Source: CAYHIW01 sp964356745
Lineage (GTDB): Bacteria; Patescibacteriota; Microgenomatia; UBA1406; GWC2-37-13
NCBI GenBank assembly: GCA_964356745.1
Contig: CAYHIW010000020.1
Location: forward strand, 1-17,951
Direction of reading: 5' to 3'
Length of the DNA stretch: 17,951 nucleotides
The position numbers and the translations under genes were made by a program. Under the pieces are notes generated by a model. The model made no database searches, was not told the DNA's origin, and saw only the letters and a program-made list of their open reading frames with translations. This document shows, piece after piece, positions 7,005 through 13,799 of this stretch. The first letter of the stretch is position 1; every line of letters begins with the position of its first letter.

Positions 7005-9028
7005 CGCTCATAATTGTTGAGTCTCCTACAAAAGCGCGTACATTTAATGCGATCTTAAAAGGTCAAGATTATTTTGTGTTCGCAACGCTTGGTCACATTC
7101 GCGATCTCCCTTCCAACAAGCTTTCAGTCGATTACACAAAAGACTTCAAGCCAGATTATGCAATCATGAGTCGTAAAAAGAAAACAGTAGATCAATTAAA
7201 GCTCGAAGCACAGAAGCATGACGAGATAATTTTGGCAACAGATCCAGATCGCGAAGGAGAATCTATATCGTATCATGCCGCATACATCTTGGGCCTTATG
7301 AATGAAAAATGGCCTGAGATTTCTTTCAAAAAGGGCGGAAAGAAAGTGAGGAGAATTGTATTTCACGAAATTACCAAAAACGCTCTCGTTAAAGCTCTCG
7401 AGAAGCCAGAAGAACTCCGTCTGGACCTGGTGAAAGCTCAGCAAGCACGTCGTATCATCGACAGAATTGTCGGTTATGAATTATCCCCACTATTATGGAA
7501 GAAGCTTGGCAAAAATTGGGTATCTGCAGGTAGAGTGCAAACAGTTGCGTTGCGCTTTGTCGTTGAGCGAGAAAAGGAAATAGAGGCGTTTAACAAGGAA
7601 CCATATTTTCAAATATACGGAATTTTCAAAAATGGAGAAGAGGTTCGTGGAAAACTTATAAGTAAAGATGGGGTAGTGTATGAAAAAAAAATAAAGCTCG
7701 AACTGTTTGCCGGACCGTATGAATATACGACAACTTCAATTCTAAAAGATCAAATTGAAGCTTTGGTTTCTGATATCCAAAAAGATTCATATACAGTTAA
7801 AGACTTCGAAGAAAAAATAATTAAAAGATATCCTCCACCACCTTTTACGACTTCACTTCTTCAACAAGATGCGATCAATCGTTTTGGCTTTACGTCAAAG
7901 ATGGTGATGAAATTGGCCCAGGATTTGTACGAACAAGGACTCATTACTTACCACAGAACTGATTCCTTTAACCTTTCAAGTGCGTTTGTTTTTAGAGCGA
8001 AAGATTTTATTGCCGAAACATATGGAAAGGAGTATGCGCTGGAAAAGCCTCGTGGTTTTAGAACTAAGTCAAGATCAGCTCAAGAGGCGCATGAAGCAAT
8101 CCGACCAACAAAGGTCGAGAGAACACCAGATAATGCCTTGAAAACCAAGAAGCTTTCTAAGAATCACAAAATGATCTACGAGCTTGTTTACAATCGTGCC
8201 CTAGCAACGCAGATGGCGGAGGCCGAAGTAAAAATAATAACGGTGTCAATTGAGGGCAAGAAAAAATATTTATTCCAATCGGAGTATCAGCAAGTTCTGT
8301 TTGACGGCTTTCTGAGAGTTCTTTTTCCAGAATACGCAAAAAAGCATTCAACAAAGCCGGCAGTTAAAAAGGGAGATGCTGTTACTTTACAGAACATTGA
8401 GCCAGAAGAAAAATTAACACAGCCACCATATCGTTACACAGAAGCATCACTTATTAGAACATTAGAGGAGCGAGGAATTGGTAGGCCATCTACCTATGCG
8501 CCGATTCTCTCACTTCTTCAGGATAAGTCATATGTTGAAAAAGAAGGAAGACTGTTAAAGCCATCTAACTTAGGTACTGCCATCTGTAACTATTTATCAG
8601 ACGCTTTTAAAGAATTGTTCGATATTAATTTTACTGCAGGCTTGGAGGAAAGGCTCGATAAAATCGCTGAAGGAAGCGATAAGCTATTGCATGTACTACG
8701 CGAATTTTATGACCCTTTTCAGTTGATTCTTACTGCAAAGGAAAAGGATATAACGCCAATCAAAGTTAAGGAAGAAACAACAGAAGTATGTCCTAAATGT
8801 GGTAAACCTCTCGAGGTGAAAATGTCTCGATTCGGCAAGTTTTTTGCTTGCAGTGGCTACCCAGACTGTAAATTTACCAAGTCTATGTTGAAGTATGTCG
8901 CAGGGAAAAAATGCCCCTTAGATAGTGGTAGAATTGTGATAAGATATAGTAAGACAAAAAAGCGCTTTTACGGCTGTGAAAATTATCCAGAATGTAAGTT
9001 TGTTTCGTTCTCGTACGCACAATTATGA
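7001..9028 (+). CDS. topA: DNA topoisomerase I (type IA)
   Basis: Relaxes negative supercoils by passing strands through a transient single-strand break. It is 675 residues long. The TOPRIM domain carries VESPTKA (6-12) and the metal-binding DPDREGE (81-87). The catalytic tyrosine is Tyr317 in GLITYHRTDS, with Arg319 beside it, matching E. coli Tyr319 and Arg321. The core ends around residue 580 and two C-terminal zinc-finger repeats follow. The first has Cys596, 599, 616 and 622. The second has Cys637, 658 and 664, but Asp640 replaces the second cysteine. E. coli has a longer C-terminal region. The start overlaps atpC and the stop overlaps pyrG, both as ATGA, with no Shine-Dalgarno. Confidence 0.97.
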   Translation: MTLIIVESPTKARTFNAILKGQDYFVFATLGHIRDLPSNKLSVDYTKDFKPDYAIMSRKKKTVDQLKLEAQKHDEIILATDPDREGESISYHAAYILGLMNEKWPEISFKKGGKKVRRIVFHEITKNALVKALEKPEELRLDLVKAQQARRIIDRIVGYELSPLLWKKLGKNWVSAGRVQTVALRFVVEREKEIEAFNKEPYFQIYGIFKNGEEVRGKLISKDGVVYEKKIKLELFAGPYEYTTTSILKDQIEALVSDIQKDSYTVKDFEEKIIKRYPPPPFTTSLLQQDAINRFGFTSKMVMKLAQDLYEQGLITYHRTDSFNLSSAFVFRAKDFIAETYGKEYALEKPRGFRTKSRSAQEAHEAIRPTKVERTPDNALKTKKLSKNHKMIYELVYNRALATQMAEAEVKIITVSIEGKKKYLFQSEYQQVLFDGFLRVLFPEYAKKHSTKPAVKKGDAVTLQNIEPEEKLTQPPYRYTEASLIRTLEERGIGRPSTYAPILSLLQDKSYVEKEGRLLKPSNLGTAICNYLSDAFKELFDINFTAGLEERLDKIAEGSDKLLHVLREFYDPFQLILTAKEKDITPIKVKEETTEVCPKCGKPLEVKMSRFGKFFACSGYPDCKFTKSMLKYVAGKKCPLDSGRIVIRYSKTKKRFYGCENYPECKFVSFSYAQL

Positions 9029-10650
9029 GCAAAAGAAAGTATATTTTTGTTTCTGGTGGAGTAATTTCCGGAATAGGGAAAGGACTTACTGCCGCCTCCA
9101 TAGCACTTCTTCTCAAATCTGCAGGTTACAAAGTCACCCCGATTAAGTTCGAAAACTACCTCAACATCGACTCAGGAACAATTAATCCGATAGAGCACGG
9201 AGATCCTTTTTTGTGTGAAGATGGAACTGAAGGAGACATGGATCTAGGAACGTATGAGAAGTTCTTAAGCGAAGAAATGGGTAAAGAGAACTTTGTCACC
9301 ATGGGCCAGGTTTATAAAGCGGTTATTGATAGAGAGCGTAGAATGGGGTATAACGGTGAGGATGTTGAAGCAATCCCCCATATCACCAACGAAATTATTG
9401 ACAGAGTACATAATGTTGGAGATCTCAAAAAGGCAGACGTCGTGATAGTAGAGCTGGGAGGTACCGCTGGAGAATATCAAAACAGTCTATACTATGAAGC
9501 TTCAAGAATAATGACGCTGAAGTACCCGGGAGATATACTCCACATACACGTTAGTTATATGCCTACCCCATCCCACTTGGGTGAAGCAAAGACCAAGCCT
9601 ACTCAACTTTCAGTTCGAACTCTTAACTCAATGGGTATTCAGCCGGATCTTATTATTGCACGGTCTGAAGGAGTTTTAGATCAAAGACGACGCGATCGGT
9701 TTGCTTTATTTTGCAACATGCAGCCAGAAGATATATTCTCAAATCCAGACGTTGACAATGTTTATCGTGTTCCGCTTATTTTACAAAAGCAAGGAATAGT
9801 AGAGCGAATAGAAAAGAAATTGAGCATTGGACCAAAGAAGGTTGATTTAAGTGAGTGGGAGAAGTTTATCACTAAGGCAGAGGCGCCAACAAAAAAAACA
9901 ATTGAAGTGGCTATTATTGGGAAATATTTCGGAACGGGTAATTATCAACTGAAAGATTCCTACGCAGCTCTTTTTGATGCAATTAATCACTCAGCAATTG
10001 CTCATGGAGTTAAAGTAACAACTCGCTGGATCGATGCTGAAAAAGTAGAAAAAAGTGGGGTAGAAATTATTGGTGCTCCAAATGGGATAATTGTTCCTAT
10101 TGGTTGGGGTGCTCGTGGTTCAGAAGGCATGATTGCAGCGGCCGGTTATGCACGAGATAAGAAAATACCCTATCTTGGACTTTGTTATGGCATGCAACTA
10201 GCTGCAATTTCGTTTGCTCGAGACGTACTCGGTCTAAAGGATGCGGATACCACTGAAAACGACCCTAAAACCAAACACCCTGTAATTCATCTTATTGAAA
10301 ATCAGAAGTCGCTTATGGAAAAACGAGCGTATGGAGGTACGATGCGCCTGGGTGGTTGGGAAGAACAAATTAAAAAAGGGACGCTTGCACACAAAGTTTA
10401 CGGAAAGGACAAGGTTGTTATAAGACACAGACACCGTTACGAATTTAACAATGCATATGCTGAACAGTTTGAAAAAGCAGGCTGCATTATCAGTGGTAGA
10501 TCAACTTCTGAAAACCTGGTTGAGATTATTGAGCTTTCCTCAAAACTTCACCCATTTTATATTGGGACACAGGGACATCCGGAGTATTCAAGTCGTCCTC
10601 TAGCGCCACATCCAATATTCTCTGCATTTATTCAGGCGTGCATGGTATAA
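9025..10650 (+). CDS. pyrG: CTP synthase, divergent form
   Basis: Makes CTP from UTP, ATP and glutamine. It is 541 residues long, with a synthetase domain (about 1-270) and a class I glutamine amidotransferase domain (about 292-541). The P-loop-like GGVISGIGKG (11-20), Glu143, and the UTP-site block KTKPTQLS (189-196) are kept. The glutaminase triad is Cys387 (LGLCYGMQ), His518 and Glu520 (GHPEY). Several usually invariant stretches differ: FENYLNIDSGT for the usual DPYxNxDPGT, GTAGEYQN (146-153) for GTVGDIES, and PIGWG (358-362) for PGGFG at the oxyanion hole. Activity is likely because the catalytic residues remain, but allosteric control may differ. The stop codon lies inside the -10 box of the rplS promoter. 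Confidence 0.93.
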   Translation: MSKRKYIFVSGGVISGIGKGLTAASIALLLKSAGYKVTPIKFENYLNIDSGTINPIEHGDPFLCEDGTEGDMDLGTYEKFLSEEMGKENFVTMGQVYKAVIDRERRMGYNGEDVEAIPHITNEIIDRVHNVGDLKKADVVIVELGGTAGEYQNSLYYEASRIMTLKYPGDILHIHVSYMPTPSHLGEAKTKPTQLSVRTLNSMGIQPDLIIARSEGVLDQRRRDRFALFCNMQPEDIFSNPDVDNVYRVPLILQKQGIVERIEKKLSIGPKKVDLSEWEKFITKAEAPTKKTIEVAIIGKYFGTGNYQLKDSYAALFDAINHSAIAHGVKVTTRWIDAEKVEKSGVEIIGAPNGIIVPIGWGARGSEGMIAAAGYARDKKIPYLGLCYGMQLAAISFARDVLGLKDADTTENDPKTKHPVIHLIENQKSLMEKRAYGGTMRLGGWEEQIKKGTLAHKVYGKDKVVIRHRHRYEFNNAYAEQFEKAGCIISGRSTSENLVEIIELSSKLHPFYIGTQGHPEYSSRPLAPHPIFSAFIQACMV

Positions 10651-10651
10651 T
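10643..10651 (+). promoter_or_regulatory. Extended -10 promoter for rplS (leaderless)
   Basis: TGG followed by a perfect TATAAT (10646-10651) at the very end of pyrG, whose TAA stop is part of the hexamer. There is no convincing -35, but an extended -10 can work without one. The ATG of rplS begins five bases after the hexamer, so transcription would start at or next to the start codon and the mRNA would have no leader. This would let the ribosomal protein be made independently of the long upstream operon. Confidence 0.65.
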
Positions 10652-10656
10652 ATTTC

Positions 10657-10989
10657 ATGTCAAACACTCTCATCTTTAAAGATAAAGCGTTCAAAGTAGG
10701 CGATACTATAAATATATCTTACAAAATTAAGGAAGGCGACAAAGAGCGTCTTCAAAATTTTAAAGGGATCCTTTTAAAGATTAGAGGAAATAGTGAAAAT
10801 CAAAAGACGTTTACCACAAGAAAAGTAACCAAATCTGGAATCGGTGTTGAGCGTATTATAGCTTTAGCTTCTCCATTTCTTGCAGACATAACTATTGTTA
10901 AAAAGAGTACGTACAGAAAAGCAAAGCTGAAATTCCTTGAAGGTCTCGCTGAGCACAAGATTCGCCACAAACTTTATAGACCAAAATGA
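10657..10989 (+). CDS. rplS: Large ribosomal subunit protein bL19
   Basis: Ribosomal protein near the 30S-50S interface, 110 residues, close to the usual 115. The family pattern is evident: FKVGDTINISYKIKEGDKER (12-31), then LQNFKGILLKIRG (32-44), FTTRKVTKSGIGVERI (52-67) and SPFLADITIVKKSTYRKAKLKFL (72-94), ending in a basic tail. It starts six bases after pyrG with its own extended -10 promoter and no Shine-Dalgarno. The next gene overlaps the stop as ATGA. rplS and yraN are often near each other in bacteria, usually with rnhB between them; rnhB is absent here. Confidence 0.95.
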   Translation: MSNTLIFKDKAFKVGDTINISYKIKEGDKERLQNFKGILLKIRGNSENQKTFTTRKVTKSGIGVERIIALASPFLADITIVKKSTYRKAKLKFLEGLAEHKIRHKLYRPK

Positions 10990-11357
10990 CCTCGTCTAAT
11001 CCAAGACAATCACTTGGAATATATGGGGAAACACTCGCCGAAGAATATCTTCTCAAACACAACTTCAAAATACTCTCAAAACGATTTCGAAATCGAACCG
11101 GAGAGATAGATATTATTGCCGAAAAACAAAACACCGTTCACTTCATCGAAATCAAAACTAGAGTTGGAATTAACAAGGGAAAGCCTTACGAAGCGGTAAA
11201 CAAACATAAGCTCAGACGAATGCAGCAAGTGGCTTATTTTTTCCTGTTGCAAAATAAAAAAACGGGATATAAACTGTCGCTTGATGTGTTTTCAATTGTA
11301 CTTAGTTCAGACTGGGAAATTGAAAACATGATGCATTTTATAGGTGTTACCTTGTGA
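10986..11357 (+). CDS. YraN / UPF0102 family nuclease-like protein
   Basis: A 123-residue cytosolic protein of a widespread family with a restriction-endonuclease-like fold and no firmly established role; roles in DNA recombination or repair have been suggested. The sequence shows GIYGETLAEEYL (11-22), then RNRTGEIDIIAEK (35-47) and FIEIKTR (53-59). Glu40, Asp42, Glu55 and Lys57 make up a PD-(D/E)xK-like metal-binding set, so nuclease activity is plausible. It overlaps rplS by four bases, and its stop is followed by the Shine-Dalgarno of the next gene. The family call is firm; the function is not. Confidence 0.9.
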   Translation: MTSSNPRQSLGIYGETLAEEYLLKHNFKILSKRFRNRTGEIDIIAEKQNTVHFIEIKTRVGINKGKPYEAVNKHKLRRMQQVAYFFLLQNKKTGYKLSLDVFSIVLSSDWEIENMMHFIGVTL

Positions 11358-11367
11358 AAGGGGGTGA
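11357..11367 (+). promoter_or_regulatory. Strong Shine-Dalgarno deciding the start of the TM-helix gene
   Basis: AAAGGGGGTGA, close to the AGGAGGTGA complement of the 16S tail, ends seven bases before the ATG at 11375. It lies over the yraN stop. It argues against the in-frame GTG at 11354, which would sit upstream of the Shine-Dalgarno, and fixes the start at 11375. Only this gene and atpE show such a sequence in the window. Confidence 0.8.
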
Positions 11368-11374
11368 AAAACAA

Positions 11375-12025
11375 ATGTTGGAACCTCTTAATAGTATACT
11401 AAACCGATTTTGGTTGAGTCTTGGAAGCTTTCTTCCCTTCTTCTTTGCTGGACTTCTTATCATCATAATTGGAGTTCTTGTATCTAATTTGCTTAAGCGT
11501 GCGCTTTTGAGTATTCTAGGAATTTTTAAGCTAGAGCAATTACTTCACAGAGCACACTTTATGGATAAGGGAGAGGTAAAGTTATGGGAGGAAGTGTTAG
11601 CCGAGATAGTTCGTTGGGCGGTGATAATATTGTTTCTTTTGCCCGCACTTGAAGTGTGGGGTTTATCAAGAGCAACAGCCGTCTTGAACATATTCTTACT
11701 TTATCTTCCAAACGTTATCGTAGCAGTCGTTATTGGATTTGTTGGTATCGTATCAGCAAACCTTATTGCAGATATCGTTAAAAGAAGTGTAAAGTCGGTA
11801 GGATCGACTTCTGCTAATGCGCTTTCGGTTTTTGCAAAAGCAGTAATCGTCTTCTTTACCGCGCTTGTCATACTTAATCAACTAGGAGTTGCTCAAGATC
11901 TCGTTCAGATACTGTTTACCGGTATTGTAGGCATGCTTGCCTTAGCTGGTGGACTTGCGTTTGGACTTGGAGGTCGTGAAATGGCAAAGTCAATTCTAGA
12001 AGAATTAAGAAGAAAAGTGAAGTAA
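11375..12025 (+). CDS. MscS-type conserved TM-helix membrane protein without the beta domain
   Basis: A 216-residue polytopic protein with about five hydrophobic helices (roughly 19-40, 80-95, 101-128, 152-170 and 176-198). It resembles proteins built from the conserved TM-helix repeat found next to mechanosensitive channel domains: two similar helical units, the second ending in GLAFGLGGREMA (193-204), which recalls the pore-lining helix of MscS. The cytoplasmic beta domain of true MscS channels is missing; only about 15 basic residues follow. It may be a small channel or a membrane scaffold. An in-frame GTG lies upstream at 11354, but the Shine-Dalgarno supports the ATG used here. It is the last gene before the terminator. 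Confidence 0.75.
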   Translation: MLEPLNSILNRFWLSLGSFLPFFFAGLLIIIIGVLVSNLLKRALLSILGIFKLEQLLHRAHFMDKGEVKLWEEVLAEIVRWAVIILFLLPALEVWGLSRATAVLNIFLLYLPNVIVAVVIGFVGIVSANLIADIVKRSVKSVGSTSANALSVFAKAVIVFFTALVILNQLGVAQDLVQILFTGIVGMLALAGGLAFGLGGREMAKSILEELRRKVK

Positions 12026-12043
12026 TATCTCTGATCACTTTAT

Positions 12044-12077
12044 ATTACGCTTACCACTCAGGTAGGCGTAATTTTTT
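12044..12077 (+). terminator. Rho-independent terminator of the atp-topA-pyrG-rplS unit
   Basis: A 12-base-pair hairpin (12044-12055 with 12061-12072; one G-T pair) around the loop ACTCA, followed by six T residues (12072-12077). It lies 18 bases after the TM-helix gene and fits a strong intrinsic terminator for the plus strand. The T-run overlaps the stop codon of the minus-strand EamA gene. Read from the minus strand the same stem is followed by TATAAA rather than a T-run, so it would be a weaker terminator in that direction. Confidence 0.9.
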
Positions 12078-12951
12078 AAAAGATACTAAGTGAAAAACTG
12101 AGAGCTACGATTCCCACTAACGAAACTAAGATTCCAATTATTTGTTGCTTTGAGGTTTTGTCTTTAAAAATTAAGGATGATAATATGACAAACAAGGTGG
12201 GAGAGGCGCCTGCTATCGGAGCTGCAGTTGCGGTTAAGCCAGCAGCCACAGCATAGTTTAATGCAATATCGCCGCCTCTAAGCATTGATCCCGACAAAAA
12301 AGCGGAAACTATAGCTTTTTTATTTACAGCAAGTTTAATTTTTTCTTTTATTTTAAAAACTTTTCTAATTGTAAATATAGCAAGCGGGAAACTTGCAATT
12401 GCAATGTAATTCGGCCAGAACCAACCGTACTTTGCAATGAAAATTCTCAAAAAAGTAAAGTAAATTGTGAAACCAAACGTAGCAATTAGGGTTAGCCTTA
12501 CACCCCTATCAACTCTGAACTTTGCTCCTTTTAAATCACTTAAGCTTATCGTGCAAAGAAAAACACCAAAAAAAATAATAACAATCCAAAAAGCCTGATT
12601 TAATGTGATTGGATCTTTAAAAAGTAGCCATGATAGAACAACAACTGCGGCTGGAAAAGATTGCACAATGATTCCTATTAACGAAGCGTTTGATGTGCGA
12701 AAAGCTTCATTTATCATGTAGTTTCCTGTGAGTACAACAATGCCAAAAAGAATATTTATCAGTAAGAGAAAGGGTGTAATATTGCGAAGTTCGTTTAACG
12801 CAAAGGGAACATATAGGGATGCAACGAAAAAAGCAGCGATAAAGACATAAAAAGTAGCAAGAAATGAGCCGATTTTTCGAGAAGAATAAATTCCAAAGAT
12901 GTCACCTATTGCCCATGCAAAGTAAGTTAAAAATCCTAAAAATGTACCCAT
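12076..12951 (-). CDS. EamA/DMT family permease
   Basis: A 291-residue integral membrane protein with about ten predicted helices in two similar halves (roughly 1-140 and 150-291), the layout of the drug/metabolite transporter superfamily with two EamA repeats. Each half ends with the typical pattern of a conserved Pro or Ala-rich helix followed by a charged 'FKD' turn (LLFKDPITLNQ around 114-124, and SLIFKDKTSKQQ around 259-270). Substrate cannot be told; relatives move amino acids, nucleotide precursors or other metabolites. The start codon lies only six bases after the 3' end of tRNA-Glu on the same strand, leaving no room for a Shine-Dalgarno or a separate promoter, so it is probably transcribed with the tRNA. 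Confidence 0.85.
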   Translation of the reverse strand: MGTFLGFLTYFAWAIGDIFGIYSSRKIGSFLATFYVFIAAFFVASLYVPFALNELRNITPFLLLINILFGIVVLTGNYMINEAFRTSNASLIGIIVQSFPAAVVVLSWLLFKDPITLNQAFWIVIIFFGVFLCTISLSDLKGAKFRVDRGVRLTLIATFGFTIYFTFLRIFIAKYGWFWPNYIAIASFPLAIFTIRKVFKIKEKIKLAVNKKAIVSAFLSGSMLRGGDIALNYAVAAGLTATAAPIAGASPTLFVILSSLIFKDKTSKQQIIGILVSLVGIVALSFSLSIF

Positions 12952-12957
12952 AAAATG

Positions 12958-13031
12958 TGACCCCGACGGGATTCGAACCCGTGATCTTTGGGATGAAAGC
13001 CCAATGTCTTAGGCCACTAGACGACGGGGCC
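12958..13031 (-). tRNA. tRNA-Glu (anticodon UUC)
   Basis: Read on the minus strand, a full 74-base cloverleaf: 7-bp acceptor stem (GGCCCCG with CGGGGTC; one G-U pair), D-stem GTCT/AGAC, anticodon stem TTGGG/CCCAA with loop CTTTCAT, T-stem ACGGG/CCCGT with TTCGAAT. The anticodon TTC is at 12995-12997 and reads GAA/GAG. The discriminator base is A (12958). The next bases are CAT, so the CCA end is not encoded and must be added. The D and T arms closely resemble E. coli tRNA-Glu. It lies directly upstream of the EamA permease gene. Confidence 0.95.
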
Positions 13032-13044
13032 ATGCCACGACTAA

Positions 13045-13053
13045 ATTATAACA
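13045..13053 (-). promoter_or_regulatory. Extended -10 promoter for tRNA-Glu and EamA
   Basis: On the minus strand, TGT followed by a perfect TATAAT (hexamer at 13050-13045), placing the transcription start about seven bases before the mature tRNA 5' end at 13031. No good -35 hexamer is seen 16-18 bases upstream. It is likely the only promoter for both the tRNA and the downstream permease. Confidence 0.6.
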
Positions 13054-13224
13054 TAAGATTGCACTCTCCTACTTGTTCCGTCTTAAATTCCTTCTTAAAT
13101 CGATTACGATCAGTAAGCCCTTATAGTACAAACAAAACTAAATTATCCCCCCTTTCAGCCTCATGTCAACTTCGCAAGTTGGTTTGTGGCTGGGCCTATA
13201 AAATTTAATGAACGGGGTTAGGGC

Positions 13225-13254
13225 TTGAATTATTAGGAATAGGTTGGATATGAT
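13225..13254 (+). promoter_or_regulatory. Promoter of the solitary gene at 13260 (leaderless)
   Basis: TTGAAT (13225-13230), an 18-base spacer and TATGAT (13249-13254). The start codon follows five bases later, so the predicted transcription start coincides with the ATG and no Shine-Dalgarno could be present. The rest of the 228-base gap from the tRNA (13032-13224) holds the tRNA promoter on the other strand and a short hairpin near 13165-13183; I see no gene in it. Confidence 0.6.
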
Positions 13255-13259
13255 ATGGC

Positions 13260-13799
13260 ATGTCAAAAGAGAAACGGAAGCAAGAGCCTTTTCCTGCCGA
13301 GCATTATTTTCGGTGGATGGATGAGAATTGTGCTGGAATTTTAACACGGTTTGAAAAGGCAAGAACAGAAATTGACGAGATCATCAAACGCAAAATTGAG
13401 AAAGGTTTTGACGACATATATGATTGCTGTCTTGATCTTACCAGACTCAGATATGAGGAGATGGGTATCTGTAACGTCGCAACTTCAATCGCTCGCGAAC
13501 TAACTGCCGACATAGATCTGAATTTAGGAGAGACAACGCTAAGACCTCATTCAGATTTTTGGTACGGAAACGGTAGGAGAATTGGGCATAATTTTCTCCT
13601 GGGTACACAAGGTTTTATTATAGATTTCACGGTAGCTCAGTTTGTGAGTGTTCCTGATGTTGTAGGACCCGGTGATCGGCTAACTCTTGCGCAAGAGAGA
13701 GCTCCAGAACTTTTTCATCAACTCCCAAATGGACTGGTTGCTTTAGCTGCGAGTCACGATCAAATAGCTCAGAAATTGCAATTAGAGTATCAGTTCTAA
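13260..13799 (+). CDS. Uncharacterised protein with a possible transglutaminase/papain-like Cys-His-Asp triad
   Basis: I do not recognise this 179-residue protein by name. It has no signal peptide or membrane helix, so it is probably cytosolic. The N-terminal half (about 15-66) looks helical and charged. The C-terminal half carries MGICNVATSIARELT (68-82), GHNFLLGTQGFIIDFTVAQF (109-128) and a helical end. Cys71 at the start of a helix, His110 followed by a strand, and Asp122 in DFT resemble the order and spacing of the transglutaminase-like fold (Cys, about 35-40 residues, His, about 12-15 residues, Asp-x-Thr). The fold is my inference from this pattern only. It stands alone with its own promoter and its stop overlaps the convergent rsmI stop by four bases. 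Confidence 0.7.
   Translation: MSKEKRKQEPFPAEHYFRWMDENCAGILTRFEKARTEIDEIIKRKIEKGFDDIYDCCLDLTRLRYEEMGICNVATSIARELTADIDLNLGETTLRPHSDFWYGNGRRIGHNFLLGTQGFIIDFTVAQFVSVPDVVGPGDRLTLAQERAPELFHQLPNGLVALAASHDQIAQKLQLEYQF

Noticed and set aside
13164..13184. Short hairpin (CAACTT, loop CGC, AAGTTG) in the gap after tRNA-Glu, a possible terminator or regulatory RNA.
   Set aside because: The stem is short, no T-run follows on either strand, and no gene ends there that would need it.
12957..13208. Plus-strand open frame across the tRNA region and the gap.
   Set aside because: It reads antisense through tRNA-Glu and shows no codon pattern or family resemblance, so it is a chance open frame.
12958..13259. 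Possible insertion of a mobile element at tRNA-Glu that brought in the 13260 gene.
   Set aside because: Integration usually targets the tRNA 3' end, which here faces EamA. I see no repeat of the tRNA end, integrase or inverted repeats.
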